Assembly (NCBI RefSeq): GCF_001949145.1
Contig: NW_019091358.1
Span: forward strand, 3,302,904 to 3,366,903
Reading direction: 5' to 3'
DNA: 64,000 bases
Source: Acanthaster planci
Taxonomy: Eukaryota; Echinodermata; Asteroidea; Valvatida; Acanthasteridae
Below, piece after piece: positions 1 through 11,879 of this stretch. The notes under the pieces are model-generated. The model searched no databases. It was not told where the DNA came from and was given only the letters and a program-made list of their open reading frames with translations. The position numbers and the translations under genes were made by a program. Within the stretch, counting starts at the first letter, position 1. Each line of letters opens with the position of its first letter.

Positions 1-295
1 GAGGTGATTCCTGTCCATAAGAGGCTTAGTGTTTAGCTTCTCTTGCTTTGAAAAATGCAGATCATTAATTCATCGTGTGCCTGGAAGGACATAAATGCTT
101 ACGCCCTTTAGCCGGGAAGCATGATCACTGCCAAAAAAAAAATTGTTTCCCGGTAAAACGACGTAAGCATGCAACTGTTTTATTTTAACAAAACACAAAG
201 ATTTCTTTGCAACAAGTTAAAAACTCATTCAACAATTTGTTCAAAGGTTGTTGTTTGTACAACCTGTGTTGATTTTGTAGTAAATTTTATCCGTT

Positions 296-301
296 TTTAT
301 T
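296..301 (-). terminator. Candidate TRIP4 polyadenylation signal (AATAAA)
   Basis: TTTATT on the plus strand reads AATAAA on the minus strand, about 290 nt past the TRIP4 stop codon, the first canonical hexamer I see there. The 3' UTR would be about 0.3 kb. No recognisable gene lies between 1 and 587. Confidence 0.5.
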
Positions 302-587
302 AAATGGAGTGTGTTTCTTACGCCACTTTTGTAGTGAACACTTTTTCTGCTGTGATCATGCTTCCCAGCAAAAGCGTGCAAGTGCGCTTATGACCATTTG
401 CCGGGCACATGACGAATTATTTTCCCTGAATTAGTTTGACTGAGGCATGACCTGATAACCCCCACCAAGGTAATGGTACCGCCAATATGTGCCATATTTC
501 ATGTGGCAAGATACTCCAAGCACCCGTACTATTGCACATCAAAGGGGTGGAAATGTGTTAGGAAGGGGGGAGGGGCAGTGGTTGATG

Positions 588-3500
588 TCAGTGCCCTGTG
601 GGTTTGCGGAGTCCCTTCTTTGCCGCCTTGAGTATTTGCCCGTCCAGTTTCCCTGACCATTGGAAAACAAACAAAACATTATTTTGCAGGGGTATCAACA
701 AATTACCGTATCATTTGATCAAAAGTTAACCACTTCCTGCCGGGGATTCTGGTTTTGGACACGTACGCTTTATATGCAGGGCTGGGGTCTCTGAAATCGG
801 ACAAAGGGAACAGGGCCTTGTAACAAAAGACCGTACTCAGAACAAAAGACCAGGCTGCTGGGCATTACCAACATTTTTCACTCTCAAAATTGGAGATAAT
901 CCAGCCTTGTTTTGAAACAGTATACCACGGTTTGGGGCATTTAGAGTGAGCAGATTACCATCGGGACAAAACAGTATCACCACCGCAGCAATTAGCCACA
1001 CAGCACTGCTGCGTGCTAATCTGGCCCCTACAGAAAAGAGGTCAGCAGCACACTTTGCCAGGTTCGTGAACAAAAGAAAGCTATATAACACCGCACAATT
1101 TGGACTCTTTTTACAAGGCTGCAGGCCTGGCTGAAATACTTGGGCATCAATAGATTTTGTCTGTCAGGCTAGAGTGGAGATCAGCAGTCCTTCCGGTGGG
1201 TGTAAGTGTCCAGTAGATGAAGATAGGAATTTTTAAAGAATTTTGAAAACAGAAAAAAATGATAATTATCCCGTACCAGCATCATCAACATTGATAACTG
1301 CCCCCGGCAGCAAGTGGTTAAAGCAATTTTCAGAATGTGTGAAACCCCTCATTTTTTGTTCTCAGCACTTATTATCCAATTCTTAAAAGTAACCTCAGGT
1401 TAATATTAAACCGAACTGACGACGAAAAACACAACTTTATTTTGGATCAGTCGCCCTCACGCTGCAATATTGTGAAGTAATACACAAGTATTAAATAAGT
1501 ACTTCTGCTATAGTCATCACAAACACAACCACAGGTGCATTCAACTTTCATAACTAACGGCTGGTGAACAATACATATCAATTTCTTACATGGAGTTCAT
1601 TTCTCTTATAGTGGCTCCCATGGAGACAGGAATGCTTGAGGCTACCTGTCAAGTGAGTGCTTTGGATGTCCTGGCAAAGCAGTCGACAACAACTGTGTTA
1701 CAGTCTGAACAAATTTATTGGCACCACTTAACATTCCAATTATGGCAAGGCCATGTGGTGTGCAGTGGCAAGTCTGAACCACTGGGGGGGGGGGCCAGAC
1801 TGCAGCGATATTGACAGAACATTCCGACAACTGTGATATACTGCAATGCCAGAGGTGAGCGGGCTTATTATTGTGGCTGCGTGAATGAAACTCATTCAAA
1901 CATATTAGAATGATCTAGATACTCACATATCTTATGCTTTCCTTTGATCGGGAACCTGACCACAAGTTCTTGGGGGTTCTCGCAGATAAATACATAGGGT
2001 GATGGGCTGTCGCCATGGGGATACTGAAAAACGGCATAGATAGGAACAGATTTAGTGTCCACGAGAATCTCATCAACTGTGAACAAAAGTCCATCTCGAG
2101 CAAATAAGACCTACTGCTTATTTGCAGGTTTCCTTGCCAAGACACAAGAGGAAAAGGTTTTTATTCTCCAGGATGCAAGTACCCATTTATACCCGCTGTG
2201 ACTCTGTTCACTGGCAAAGTTTCACGTTCCACTCTTAACAGTCAGTTGTGCCTGGTCTATGGAGAAGGTCAACACTGCCCAACCCTCCAAAAGTCTTGGC
2301 GTAATGACAGATGTACTGCAGTAATATTCAAGAAAAATAAACCCTCCCTCCCCATAAATTCGGGCGATTCACAACAGCGCACCTCCAAGCCTTTGTAACA
2401 CGTTGGCCAATCACAACGTGCGTAATCTGTCGACCCTTTCCAAGGCATTGGGTTGACAGATTTCGTGCACTGTGATTGGCCAACGGGTTGCAAAGTCTTG
2501 GAGGTGCACTATTGTGAATCGCCTGTATTATGTTACCCTGTGGCATTTGGAGTTGCTCACATAAAACCCCATCTCGCCAGGAGACCTTTAGCACTAATAC
2601 CTCATAACTGCCATTAACGAACGGGACAACCACACCAAGAGTTCTCACCTGTTCTTGATACTGTTCCTGTGACAGGCAGTCCACCATATCCACGCAGCCC
2701 AGCAAGCAGGCGGTGGGATATTCCTTGGGGAATGTTACATCCTCATCATCTGTGTAGCAAAACAATACAAGACACAGGGTATGATATTCATTCAATGGTA
2801 GGGTGAGCTGCAGTTGAAGAGGCTGGGCATCAGTTTTCAACAAAGTGTTACTTCATGAAAAACAAACTTTTGAGAACTATCATCCAAAGCAAAGGTAAGG
2901 AAAACAAGAAATCCCCTGGGGTGTATGTAAAAATCACATTATTGAAATTGGAGGATTGAGGACTGTTAGGGTCAACTGTTGAAAGATACATTTGTATCTC
3001 CAACTGACAACAGGCGTTAAATGAACTGCTAAGCCTAACTCCTTTTTATTATTTAAATTTCTCAATGAATTCTTGACCAATAAAGATGTCGTTTTCAAGG
3101 AGTGGCAATGTCCTCACATTTATTTGAACATAATGATTTCAAAGAGTGTGGAATATGCAAAAACAGCAAAACTGAAATGGAAAAACCAGAGGATAGTTTA
3201 TCAATTTGTTTCCTCGGTAAGCAAGGTATAGCGCTACCAACCTTGATGAAATGACCGATGAGTGTTCTCAACTTCTGCTATTTCTTCAGGAGTTGCTTTG
3301 TGGGAGGCTGCAGCAATCCATAGCCTGCCTCTGTGGGATGAGTACCACGTCCTGCCTTCATGTCTAAATGGGAAACAAGTTAAAAAAGGACAAAGATTCA
3401 TATCCACTCTAACCAGCCAGTCACAAAGTTTCACGTGCGTTGAGAGAACTACACAGTTTCATTTTGGGAGTACCCCTATCACAATCTCCAGAGACACAAA

Positions 3501-6500
3501 CCCTAGCAGACAACAAGGAATTCAGTCATCAGTCCCTCAACGACTTCTCCTGCAAAACTTTTGACTATCCGACTTCCCCTTGAAAGCTTAAGTAAAAAGC
3601 ATGAACAGTTGGTTTCATGCACAGTGGAAGATTGCCTGGAGGATTCTTGCAGGTTCCCAGATCAAAATTCCTAAGGAATTAGGAATAACCTCAAAAGGAC
3701 CTATCATTTGGGGGCGGGGGGCAGCTTAAAACCAGGGGAGAGGGATTCTACTCTCCCCGTCCTGGCTAACCCAAGCTTCTAAAACTCTGCAGGGGTGCAA
3801 AGACATCCGTTATACGTGTAAAGTTTCAATTTAATCTGTTCATGGGGGCCATTTGGGTTAAAGTAGACAAAGTACTAAAAATGAGCTGGCCGACACCGCC
3901 ACAAGTGAACCTGGGACTCACCTTTTCACTCCCGTGACAAGCAGTGAGGCCCAAGGCTGGTGCATGCTGAGGCAGTAACCCTCGTCGGACATCTCCATCA
4001 GCTCCCGGTCCTGGATGCGCAAGGTGCTCGTCTTGCTGGTCAGGGACAGCTTCTCCGACTTCTGCAGAGTAGCCGAGTCGGGAGGACAGAATCTGTCCTC
4101 CTTGCTTTGGACAAACTGCCAAAAGAAACAGAGAATAATACAGGAAAAAAGTCAAGCCTTCTCTGTTCTGTGCAGCTGGGATACTTTCACTTTAAAAACA
4201 TCAATTGTCCTAGCTTTGATAACTCGTTCAGGAGTTTGTAAAATCCCATGTGGTAGGCTGTCACTTGGTATCGTACTGTTATGACTTAAATTATACTTGG
4301 GCACCATTTCAAAATTCTTATCGGGTAGGTGTCGGACAGAACGGTCCAACTGATACATTTATTATCGGTTGGCTATCAGGTTAAGTGGCTAATTATAACT
4401 GATAAATGCCTTTTCATTGCATATCTTCCAAGGCTATGCGGTTTCAGTGGAGCATCACCTCCTCCATTATTCACTCACACAAGTTATCGGTCGGATGGCA
4501 GAGTCCTAAAGTCAACCGATAGGAATTCTGAAATGATGCCTTGGCAGTGTGTCGCGGGATACTGCCAAGACTGGAGCATTTAAAAGGTCAGGGCATTCCT
4601 GTATACACTAGAATGCTTCTTTAGGGAGTAATGTGTTGTCCATTGTGGGAATCTACGCTGCTCTTGCCGTGTTCCTTATGGACTACTATCACAATTCCGA
4701 GCCACGCGTTGATCCCAAGTTAAAAGCAATGTTCTTGTTGGAATGTCCTTTAGCGTTTCAGCAGCTTACGGCCTTTAATACACTCAATTATCCCACTCAT
4801 CATTGCAGTTGAGTAGGCCATAAAATTAATGCCAAAATGGAAGTTTTTTGAATCTCAAGAAATCGATTAAGAATGGTTACACTCTGGTCAAAAAGACATG
4901 TATTGTTGTCAGAAAGGTGCCACTATGCCCATCAAGACAAAATTAGCTTATACCCATCAAAATTGGGCATTCAACATCAGACTTTTTTTTAAACATACCT
5001 TTCCCAACTTCACTAATAAATACACAATAACTACAATCAACGTTCTGAATCTCTCTCTCACCCGGGGTGCAGCCTGACTGATATTTGGATTGACGATGTC
5101 GCTGTCTCCCGCTGCACCTCTGTGACCCCTGACATTGCCCGTCCGGCCAAAGTTCACGGCCTGGACCACCTCATCCTGCCCGTCGTACATGTCCACCTGC
5201 TGTGTGTCCTCCACCACCCGGCGGCCGGCAAAGTCCAGGGTGAAGGTTTTGCGGAGGCGGGAGCCATGCTTCTGCTCCATCAGCTCCTGCTTGCGCCGCT
5301 CCAGCTTGGCCCGCTCCTCCGAGGTCAGCCACTGGTTGGAGTCGGTGGAGAAGTAGTCAGACTCGTCGTCGATGACCTGGGTGCGGCGGACGCTGAAGAG
5401 GAAGACAGAGGGAAAGTCCTTGTTGTATATAGAGGCCAATGCAGACGGCTTGCAGGTTACAGTGACCTAAACTATACAATTGGAAAAGTTGGAGGGCCTG
5501 ACGTTTTGATCTTAGCGGAATATTTCTCAAAGGCAATGGGGAGACGTCTGTATCAAAGATCAGCAGCCTCAAATTAGACAACTGAACCACTGTCCCCAAG
5601 TTGGCTCAATTTAAAAGTACAATGGTAAATGGTATCATGTAAGGTTATTCCTTTTGGCCTGGTTCCATTCTTGAAAAAAAAAAAAAAGTTTGTCAAATTG
5701 TTTCAATTTCAAACAGGTGAGCCAATGCCAGAGAAAGCTGGCACACACACGCAAAACTCATGAAATAAAACCAGCATATTATCTAGAAACAGCAGATACT
5801 ATTCTGGGTTAGGGTGGAGGTCAGGTGAAGTTTTTTAATCTACATTTTGCAACCCTCTTGGACAGACGGTTGCAAAGATGATCCACATTTCCCCTTAAGT
5901 GATTTAATCATGATTGTGATACACAGACTTCTGTACATCAATGATGCCAAACTTTGATAACACGTTCTTTCTTACGGTGCTCAGTGGACCGTAAGCCCCC
6001 ATAGGCTCCAGAGGACAGTGAACATATAAACAAAGTGTGATGTCATCAGTGCACAGGCCCATTGACTTCTCAGATTATGACGTACAGTATCTCACCTGGT
6101 CTTGTCATACTCAATCAGCTTGTCCTTGTGCTTGAGCGCCTTGTCCAGCCCAGCCTGTAGCCTGGAGGCCACGCGAGGCAAGGACAGGTCTCCGTCGCTG
6201 GCCTTACTGCCCCCTTGGCCCTCCTTCCCTTCCCCCATCAGCTTCTGCCGGAGCTTCTCGCTGGCCTTGGAGTTCCTGGCCAGGATCTCCTGCTCCTCCC
6301 TTGTGCACACCTGCAAAATCAGGGGTCCTGATTTGAGGACTCTTTGGTCTAGCTGCTTGACTTTAGCCTTGGGTTTGTTTTTTTCAAGCCCTTGGCACCG
6401 TCTTTGTCTTGGACTTTACCTGGAGCTTCATGTTCAGTCTCCAGAATTTGCTCCGGCAACCAAATCAAAATTCTCCACAGCCCTGATTCTCACATGGGAC

Positions 6501-9250
6501 AAAATGATGTTCCCGGGGTAGAAAAATGAATATGCAATGATCCGATTGAGGCCACAAACAAAAACAAAGCCAGGATCTGGTGCAGAGCTCTTTCGAATAA
6601 AGGGATTATGCTTTCACTGTGGTACCCAGTATATCAGCAGTCTGAGTACAGTGCCTACTGCGGCCTTCATTTTTCATCAATGATACTTATGAAACACTTT
6701 GCTTTTGGTGGACGCGGTGCTTCTTGATATTTGGTACCCACTACAGGTCACATGTCTTAGTGGGCGCAATCAGTCTATTACAAAATCTGGATGTAAAGAT
6801 TTCTTTCAAGAAAGCGTGTCCTTTTTTTTTTCAAAGCTTTGTCAAACTTTGTAAAATATTTGCTTTGAATTTTCTTGTACAGATTGCTTACAAGATCTCA
6901 GTGGGAAAAAAAAGACAGAACTTACAAGCTTCCCACAGAAGAGGCAGGGCCCAGACCCTTCCTGTTGACACACCACTCGGCCACAACTGAGGCAGTTGGC
7001 CACCAGGCCGTGCTTCTGGGCCTGGCATTCGCACCAGTGCCTCCCTGCCAGGTGCACCACGCTGCGGGCCTCGCCCTCCTTGCTGTAGAGAGAGACGTAC
7101 TTCTGCTTGCGTTTGGCTCCTTGCCGGTGGGCCTGGGCCTCCGAGATCTGCTGCTGAGGGGCTGTGGGGGGTGGGCCAACAGCTGAAGGGGGAGGCTGTG
7201 AAGAAAAAAAAAATTGAACTCGGTGTTATCTACAGAGTGCTGGCAATACCCGGTTTCTGTCAATTACTTCAAGCAAGGCATCTTCCCAAAATGGGTCTGA
7301 TGATCATTTTTCAGTGCTTTGGTTTTACTTTCCACTGGAAACAGTTAACTGAGCTCTCTTTTGATGTATCATTAAGTTTAGCACCCTGAGAAAAATGGAC
7401 ATTACACTCGTGAAAAATGTTGACGGTTCCTGTTGATTTACTGTCAACCTGTGTGATTCTCAGTTTGTTCGCTGACGGCAGAAAGTAGGCACTGTACGAC
7501 GATGGATATACTATGAGCCCTGAGCTGGACTAAAAGAGGGCGCCATTTTCCTGGCAACGAAGGATCTTTTGGCCGGAACTGACGTTTCTGGTCCACAAAC
7601 GACTACGAAATGCATGCGTGAGGGTCGCGTTGCTACCAACAAAATGAATACTCCTAACACAGCTCTCTAAAACTAATGGGGGCGGGGCTTCTACTCAAGG
7701 CGGATAGCAGAGTGGTCAAGGGCACCACCAAAGGTTGCCATGCTATGGAGGGGTTGGTCACCTTGCAGCTGGGGAGACTGACTTCAATCTTTCGGTAGAG
7801 GCTTCAAGACGGTGCCAATCCGAATCTTACCAATAAAACAGTACTTTGAGTCCTTAGGCCGTTATCGTTCTTCTTCCCTGGAAAACAATATGGAATCTGT
7901 GCATGCAATATTTGTAAAAGCTGAGCAGATTGGTGAAAAGAAGTCCGGCTGGCCTCAGGTCGGCTAGCATATCTGCATCTGCTCCCGAACAAGTGGCAAT
8001 AATTGAGAATTAATCCTGTGCATCAGAGGTGATGAACCAATGATCAATGAAGTGCCTGGATTGTGTGGGAGCTGCAGAAAGCATAACACAGGATAGTGAA
8101 CTTGACATTTTACTGACTTACATCCCCAGGCATTCGAGGCTCGCTATTCACGGCCGAAAGGTCCACCTTTGTGAAGCCTCCAGGTTTCTTGTCTTTGGCT
8201 TTGGATTTGTTCTGTGATTTACTGGCTTTCGGAGCGTAGTCTCTGTCTTCGACTGGCTTCTTATATACCTGCAACATGAAGGAACATTAAACTTGAAAAT
8301 GTCTGTGAACTTCCACACAAACAGCTTCTTAGAGTTCAAGTCACAAGGCAAGAATATTAGCGAGGTTTAACAACAGGTTGCAGGTAAAAAAAGTGAGCAC
8401 AAATGCAGGGAATTTAATGGAGGGAACGCTGAGCTTCACTCACTGTGACATTGTCTGGGGGAGCAGCACAGTGTTTCTTACGGAGCAGTTCCCGAATGAA
8501 GGCTTGAGCCTTGGGGTCGGCCACGTCCAGTAACTGGTGTAAGTACTCCTCAAGGTCCTTCACATTATCAATTTCCAATAGACATCTGCCAAAGTGATCC
8601 AGACAGTCAATGTCAATGGTTTTCAACGAGGTCTATTTGCACTTTACTCTTTTCCTGAATTTTCCAATGCTAGAAGATTCAGGACTGCAAGGTTCAAATC
8701 ATGAACAATTCAGAGATGCTTAAAGGAAGTTAAAATGGGTTTGCAATGTTGCGGGAAATAATATACACAGTATTCTGGGGGGAGGGGGAACATGGAAAAA
8801 TAGTGATGTTTACACTTGGAGTACTGATATTAACATAAGGGTACAATCAAATGAAGCCAACACATTTTCAAAACTCCTTTCAGATTGCTTTTTAAAAGTT
8901 CAGTCTTGATGTTGAAAAGAGATTTATGACCATCAATCACTTCCATGTTTTGGAAGCAAATTCAGATATGACAGTAGAGATCTGAGAGGAAACTACCCTT
9001 TCATGTACACTGAAACTTGACAAGTGCATATGAAAAAGTGTAACTTCATCATTTTAGCAATACACGGACACAGTGATCTGTTTCCTGGGTTCAGCAATAT
9101 ATATATTCCATGACAGAGATATTAACCAAGTGCAGCCTGCTTGAGATGACGGTCCTCTTACTTGGCAAAGTCTTCCGATGCATCCCCTCCAAGAAGAGCC
9201 GAGAGTTCACTGCTGCACCACTGAATCAGTGGTCCCATTGAAACTGCCAT
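588..9250 (-). CDS. TRIP4: TRIP4 / ASC-1, activating signal cointegrator 1 (complete, 11 coding exons)
   Basis: Coding exons in transcript order: 9162..9250, 8444..8585, 8122..8268, 6926..7195, 6096..6310, 5062..5392, 3922..4115, 3242..3363, 2649..2749, 1927..2023, 588..652 (TGA at 588..590). All introns are GT-AG and all phases agree, giving 590 aa, close to the 581 aa of human TRIP4. The order is N-terminal helical region (1-75), basic/proline-rich linker, C2HC5 zinc finger (~179-218), conserved central block containing RRTQVIDDESDYF, and C-terminal ASCH domain (~446-575) ending with the family tail WKLDG...AAKKGL. TRIP4 joins ASCC1, ASCC2 and ASCC3 in a nuclear and cytosolic complex with roles in transcription coactivation, rescue of collided ribosomes and alkylation repair (family knowledge). 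The ATG at 9250 fits human MAV...; an in-frame ATG two codons upstream (9256) is an alternative. A good 3' splice site lies just upstream of it (TTTTCCAG, ending ~9263), so a 5' UTR exon farther upstream is likely. Confidence 0.97.
726..1321. mobile_element. MITE-like element with TTAA ends (copy 1)
   Basis: A ~596-bp segment begins TTAACCACTTCCTGCCGGG and ends with its near-exact inverse CCCGGCAGCAAGTGGTTAA, giving ~19-bp terminal inverted repeats with one mismatch. TTAA sits at both ends, as in piggyBac-type insertions where TTAA is target and duplication, though it could simply be part of the repeat. No transposase ORF is visible, so it is non-autonomous. It lies in the last TRIP4 intron, 73 bp past the acceptor of exon 11. 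A diverged relative is at ~20828..21264. Confidence 0.8.
2362..2524. mobile_element. Near-palindromic foldback element (two 75-nt arms)
   Basis: The left arm 2363..2436 and right arm 2450..2524 are inverted copies, with shared blocks GCGATTCACAA, GCACCTCCAAG, GTTGGCCAATCACA and AATCTGTC. They are separated by about 13 nt (2437..2449). The unit lies in the TRIP4 intron between exons 9 and 10 and would fold into one long hairpin. Structure and size suit a tiny MITE; no family is recognised. Confidence 0.8.
6555..6785 (+). repeat. Dispersed repeat, copy A (relative at 54178..54370)
   Basis: This TRIP4 intron sequence aligns in the same orientation with a stretch of a CSNK1G intron ~47.6 kb away. 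Shared blocks include AAAACAAAGCCA, CAGTCTGAGTAC, GATACTTATGAAACACTTTGC (GACACTTATGACACACTTTGC in the other copy), TACCCACTA and CAATCAGTCTA. There is no coding potential. The family is unknown and the boundaries are approximate. Confidence 0.65.
6926..7195 (-). CDS. TRIP4: TRIP4 exon 4: C2HC5-type zinc finger
   Basis: This phase-0 exon encodes residues 127-216. It opens with a proline-rich stretch (PPPSAVGPPPTAP) and then the zinc-binding core: HWCECQ, ANCLSCGRVVC and GPCLFCG, with Cys at 181, 183, 194, 197, 202, 210 and 213. The last ligand, Cys218, is contributed by the next exon (VCTREEQ). The run from VANCLSCG to PCLFCG is nearly identical to vertebrate TRIP4 and is the most diagnostic part of the gene. 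In the human protein this finger mediates binding to nuclear receptors and other partners (established). Donor GTAAGTTC follows at 6925. Confidence 0.96.
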
Positions 9251-9700
9251 CTTCATACAGACTCTGGAAAACACAACCACCAGCAAATTTACAAATATGA
9301 GGTTTTTATTTTGCCGTCACTGAACTGACAACATATGAACTATCAGCAGATTTCAATTTGTTTCCTTTCAGGAAAGTCACAACATTATTTGAAATTGAGT
9401 TCCTTATCAAAGTGTAGTCTAGTTCCTTTTTCTTTTTGGTGATACAGGGCTCTGAAGGATTTTTTGAAGGGGGAAAAAGTCCAAAAATCAACAAAGTGAC
9501 AACAATGGTGCAAATACTTTCTGATCACTATTCGAGAGTCATAAGGTTCACATGTGTACTTGAAGACAAGCTGCAACCTAACTGGTTGACTATAGCTGCA
9601 ATTGGTTCATGTGACCCTGCAGCACACTGCCATTTCAACCAACTCAACCAGTCAGGCAAGTTGTGGCTGAGAATTACACATACAGGAAGTGGAACAGGAA

Positions 9701-9810
9701 CATTGAATATCAAACAGTTACTTATTTAACATTGAATATCAAACAGTTACTTGTTCAACATTGAATATCAAACAGTACTTGCTTCAACATTGAATGTCGA
9801 ACATCAAACG
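9701..9810 (+). repeat. Short tandem array, unit ~29-30 bp, ~4 copies
   Basis: Successive units begin CATTGAATATCAAACAGTTA at about 9701, 9730, 9759 and 9788; the last is degenerate (CATTGAATGTCGAACATCAA). It lies ~450 bp upstream of the TRIP4 coding start. Confidence 0.85.
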
Positions 9811-10446
9811 AAGAACAAGTAACTAACTTCACACAGCCAAATTCAGTTTGTGTATCAATTGCAGCCGTGCTCAACTAGTTTCATAAAATTGGCATGCTTT
9901 GGACCCATTTTTTTCCTAGGTACTGAAGACGAATGTATGTCAGCCACCTTACAGAGATCTTTTGAGAGAATGCAGCGATATGGGTACACACCAACCCAAG
10001 AATCCATTCTAAACGGCATGTTGTAGAACCATGGAGGAATACCTCGATGGTAGAACCTACATAGAAAATAGCTTCAAAAGAGTTCCATATGGATGCTGCT
10101 TGACACCCTGTGCACAAACCCTATGAGACTGGTCTAAAAATTCCAAGTGTTTTGTAAGTAAACGACTTGGCATTTTCCCTAATAAATTTGACTTTTCTTG
10201 ATATGTTTTTGCTTTCTGATGGCTAATAATAGGTCGATACAGGGAATAATTACTAGCATCCGTATACGGAACTCTTTCCCCTGTAGCTTTCGGTGGGTTC
10301 GTCAGAGTGTGACAGGTGATAAACTCCTCAGTTCTGGGGGAATTGGGAGATTTGTCATAATTTATTGGCCTAGTAGTAATAGTGAACCTGCCCAACTCAT
10401 CATGAGCCTGTAGTGATGGCTATATCCAGCCAGACCTCAGTGCCTA

Positions 10447-10478
10447 GTGCTAGGCCCCAGTGCCTTGGGGCCTAGCAC
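10447..10478. repeat. Perfect 13-bp hairpin
   Basis: GTGCTAGGCCCCA (10447..10459) and TGGGGCCTAGCAC (10466..10478) are exact reverse complements around a 6-nt loop. GC-rich in an AT-rich surrounding. It lies ~85 bp outside the left end of the inverted-repeat element at 10562, so the two may be related. Confidence 0.75.
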
Positions 10479-10561
10479 CGCAGAAGTATCACCACTGTCC
10501 CTCGGCTAGGTCCTCCAAGGTACGGCATTAGGCCCATTAGTAGGCCTTAGGCAAGCCCCAC

Positions 10562-11219
10562 ACGTTGGGCTGTAGTGGCTCTCTTTTACAATCTGTCTCT
10601 TTCTGTCGCCACCACAGCCCTACTTCAAGGCATGTCTTTAATGCCTGAAATCCAAACTGCAGGATTGTCACAAACTTTGAATCCTAATATCTTCCGAAAT
10701 GAGAATGACTCGACAATTTTACTTACACCGGCGTATTCCTCAGAGTCTGGACTTTTATATGAGCACCCTAAAGCTTTCCAAAACCACACATTTTCCACTG
10801 TATGGTGCCTTGAAAACCCGGCCTATGATATTTTTATGCTGGGTGGCGCCATTTTGAAAAACGAAAGCAGTGCTTCTTGCATCAGATTTCAAGGCACCCG
10901 ACAGACGCTCTGGTATAGGTTGTACCATACAAAACTGGTTCCCCATCACCTTGCGTGATAGACGGACAAGGAACCGGTGAAATTAAATTTGAATACCATT
11001 AATATGCATGTCATTGTACCATGCTCCACACATGTGCTGTGGCCGTACTGTACAATAGTAAAGTGCGCGCGCAACTTATTACTAAGCAACATGAATTATG
11101 CATATACTGCACCTGTTGGGTGCCTTGACTTCCGGCACCCGAAGACATGCCTTGAAGTAGGGCTGTGGTAGCAACAGTTAAGAGACAGATTGTAAAAGAG
11201 AGCCACTAAAGCCCTACGT
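10562..11219. mobile_element. Inverted-repeat DNA element with ~70-bp TIRs
   Basis: The left end ACGTTGGGCTGTAGTGGCTC... runs through CTCTTTTACAATCTGTCTCTT to CCACAGCCCTACTTCAAGGC and ATGTCTT. The right end carries the same series inverted, finishing ...GAGCCACTAAAGCCCTACGT. The arms are ~10562..10638 and ~11144..11219, with a few mismatches and short indels. The interior has no recognisable transposase; a 127-codon plus-strand ORF inside it resembles nothing known. Best read as a ~660-bp non-autonomous DNA transposon of unknown family. Confidence 0.8.
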
Positions 11220-11244
11220 ACGTACAGGCCTGCTGACTGTACTA

Positions 11245-11855
11245 GACTGGCGACCATAAACTAGTCGCCAGTCCCTAATTTGGGGGTTTATTACCATTAG
11301 CACCCTGTTCCTATAATAAGGAAACAAAGTCCACTTTCTCAAACTAACTAACATTTTGACCTTAAGGAACCATTACTCAATCCTAGTAGGCCTAGTCCAG
11401 GTGATGTTTTACAATATTCAAGCAAGAAAACTTCAAACTCCTAACCCCAGTTTGGCAAAAGACAACCACTCAGTCGAATCACACCATTTTCTTTTTCGTC
11501 TGGTTACCCGACTCAGGCTTTTTGGATTCATCGAAACAAATCTCCATCAGGTCAAGGAACCAGACTACATTCGCCAAATTTTGTTGTTCACAGCTCTTCA
11601 TGGTACGCTGCCATTTTAAGTAAAAATTTCCCTCAAAAACCAAAAGCCCTGTTCTCTTTTCTTTCTGATATGAAAGAGGACATCACCAACAACTTGTTTA
11701 GATAAAGTCATTTCAAAAAAGTAGAATTTGTTCCCTTATAATAGGAACAGGGTGCTAAAAGTAGGCCTAATGTCATGAACCCCCTAATTTCGCCACCTAT
11801 TACCAAGTCTGATTGGTTTTCACTGTAAGTGGCGAGATAAGGGACCTGGCGACTA
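11245..11855. mobile_element. Second inverted-repeat (foldback-like) element
   Basis: TAGCACCCTGTTCCTATAAT (11298 onward) recurs inverted at 11734..11757 (24 bp, one mismatch). Flanking blocks also recur inverted: CCTAATTT with a G/C-run, and GGCGAC near both outer edges. The left edge contains a perfect 10-bp hairpin, GACTGGCGAC/GTCGCCAGTC (11245..11254 and 11264..11273). Outer boundaries are approximate. No ORF of note is inside. It lies only ~25 bp from the preceding element, so this is a nested or clustered insertion site. Confidence 0.65.
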
Positions 11856-11879
11856 TACAGTCATGACAGTCACGCACGT

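Larger units (their letters stand above)
588..4115 (-). other. TRIP4: TRIP4 exons 7-11: ASCH domain and C-terminus
   Basis: Exons 3922..4115, 3242..3363, 2649..2749, 1927..2023 and 588..652 encode residues 399-590. The ASCH (ASC-1 homology) fold is recognisable from CLSMHQPWASLLVTGVKR, GRTWYSSHRGRLWIAA, PTACLLGCVDMVDCLS and YVFICENPQELV. The GxKRxEGRxW and HRGRLWI signatures of the putative nucleic-acid-binding groove are intact. The last coding exon is only 65 bp: its first two bases complete a Trp codon split by a phase-1 intron, and it encodes WKLDGQILKAAKKGLRKPTG followed by H and stop. It was found by searching for the conserved vertebrate C-terminus. Confidence 0.93.

Noticed and set aside
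5122-5577. 151-aa plus-strand ORF
   Set aside because: It is the antisense of TRIP4 exon 6, whose minus-strand frame matches the conserved family sequence.
10575-10958. 127-aa ORF starting in the left arm of an inverted-repeat element
   Set aside because: It starts in a terminal inverted repeat and resembles no transposase or other protein; probably chance.
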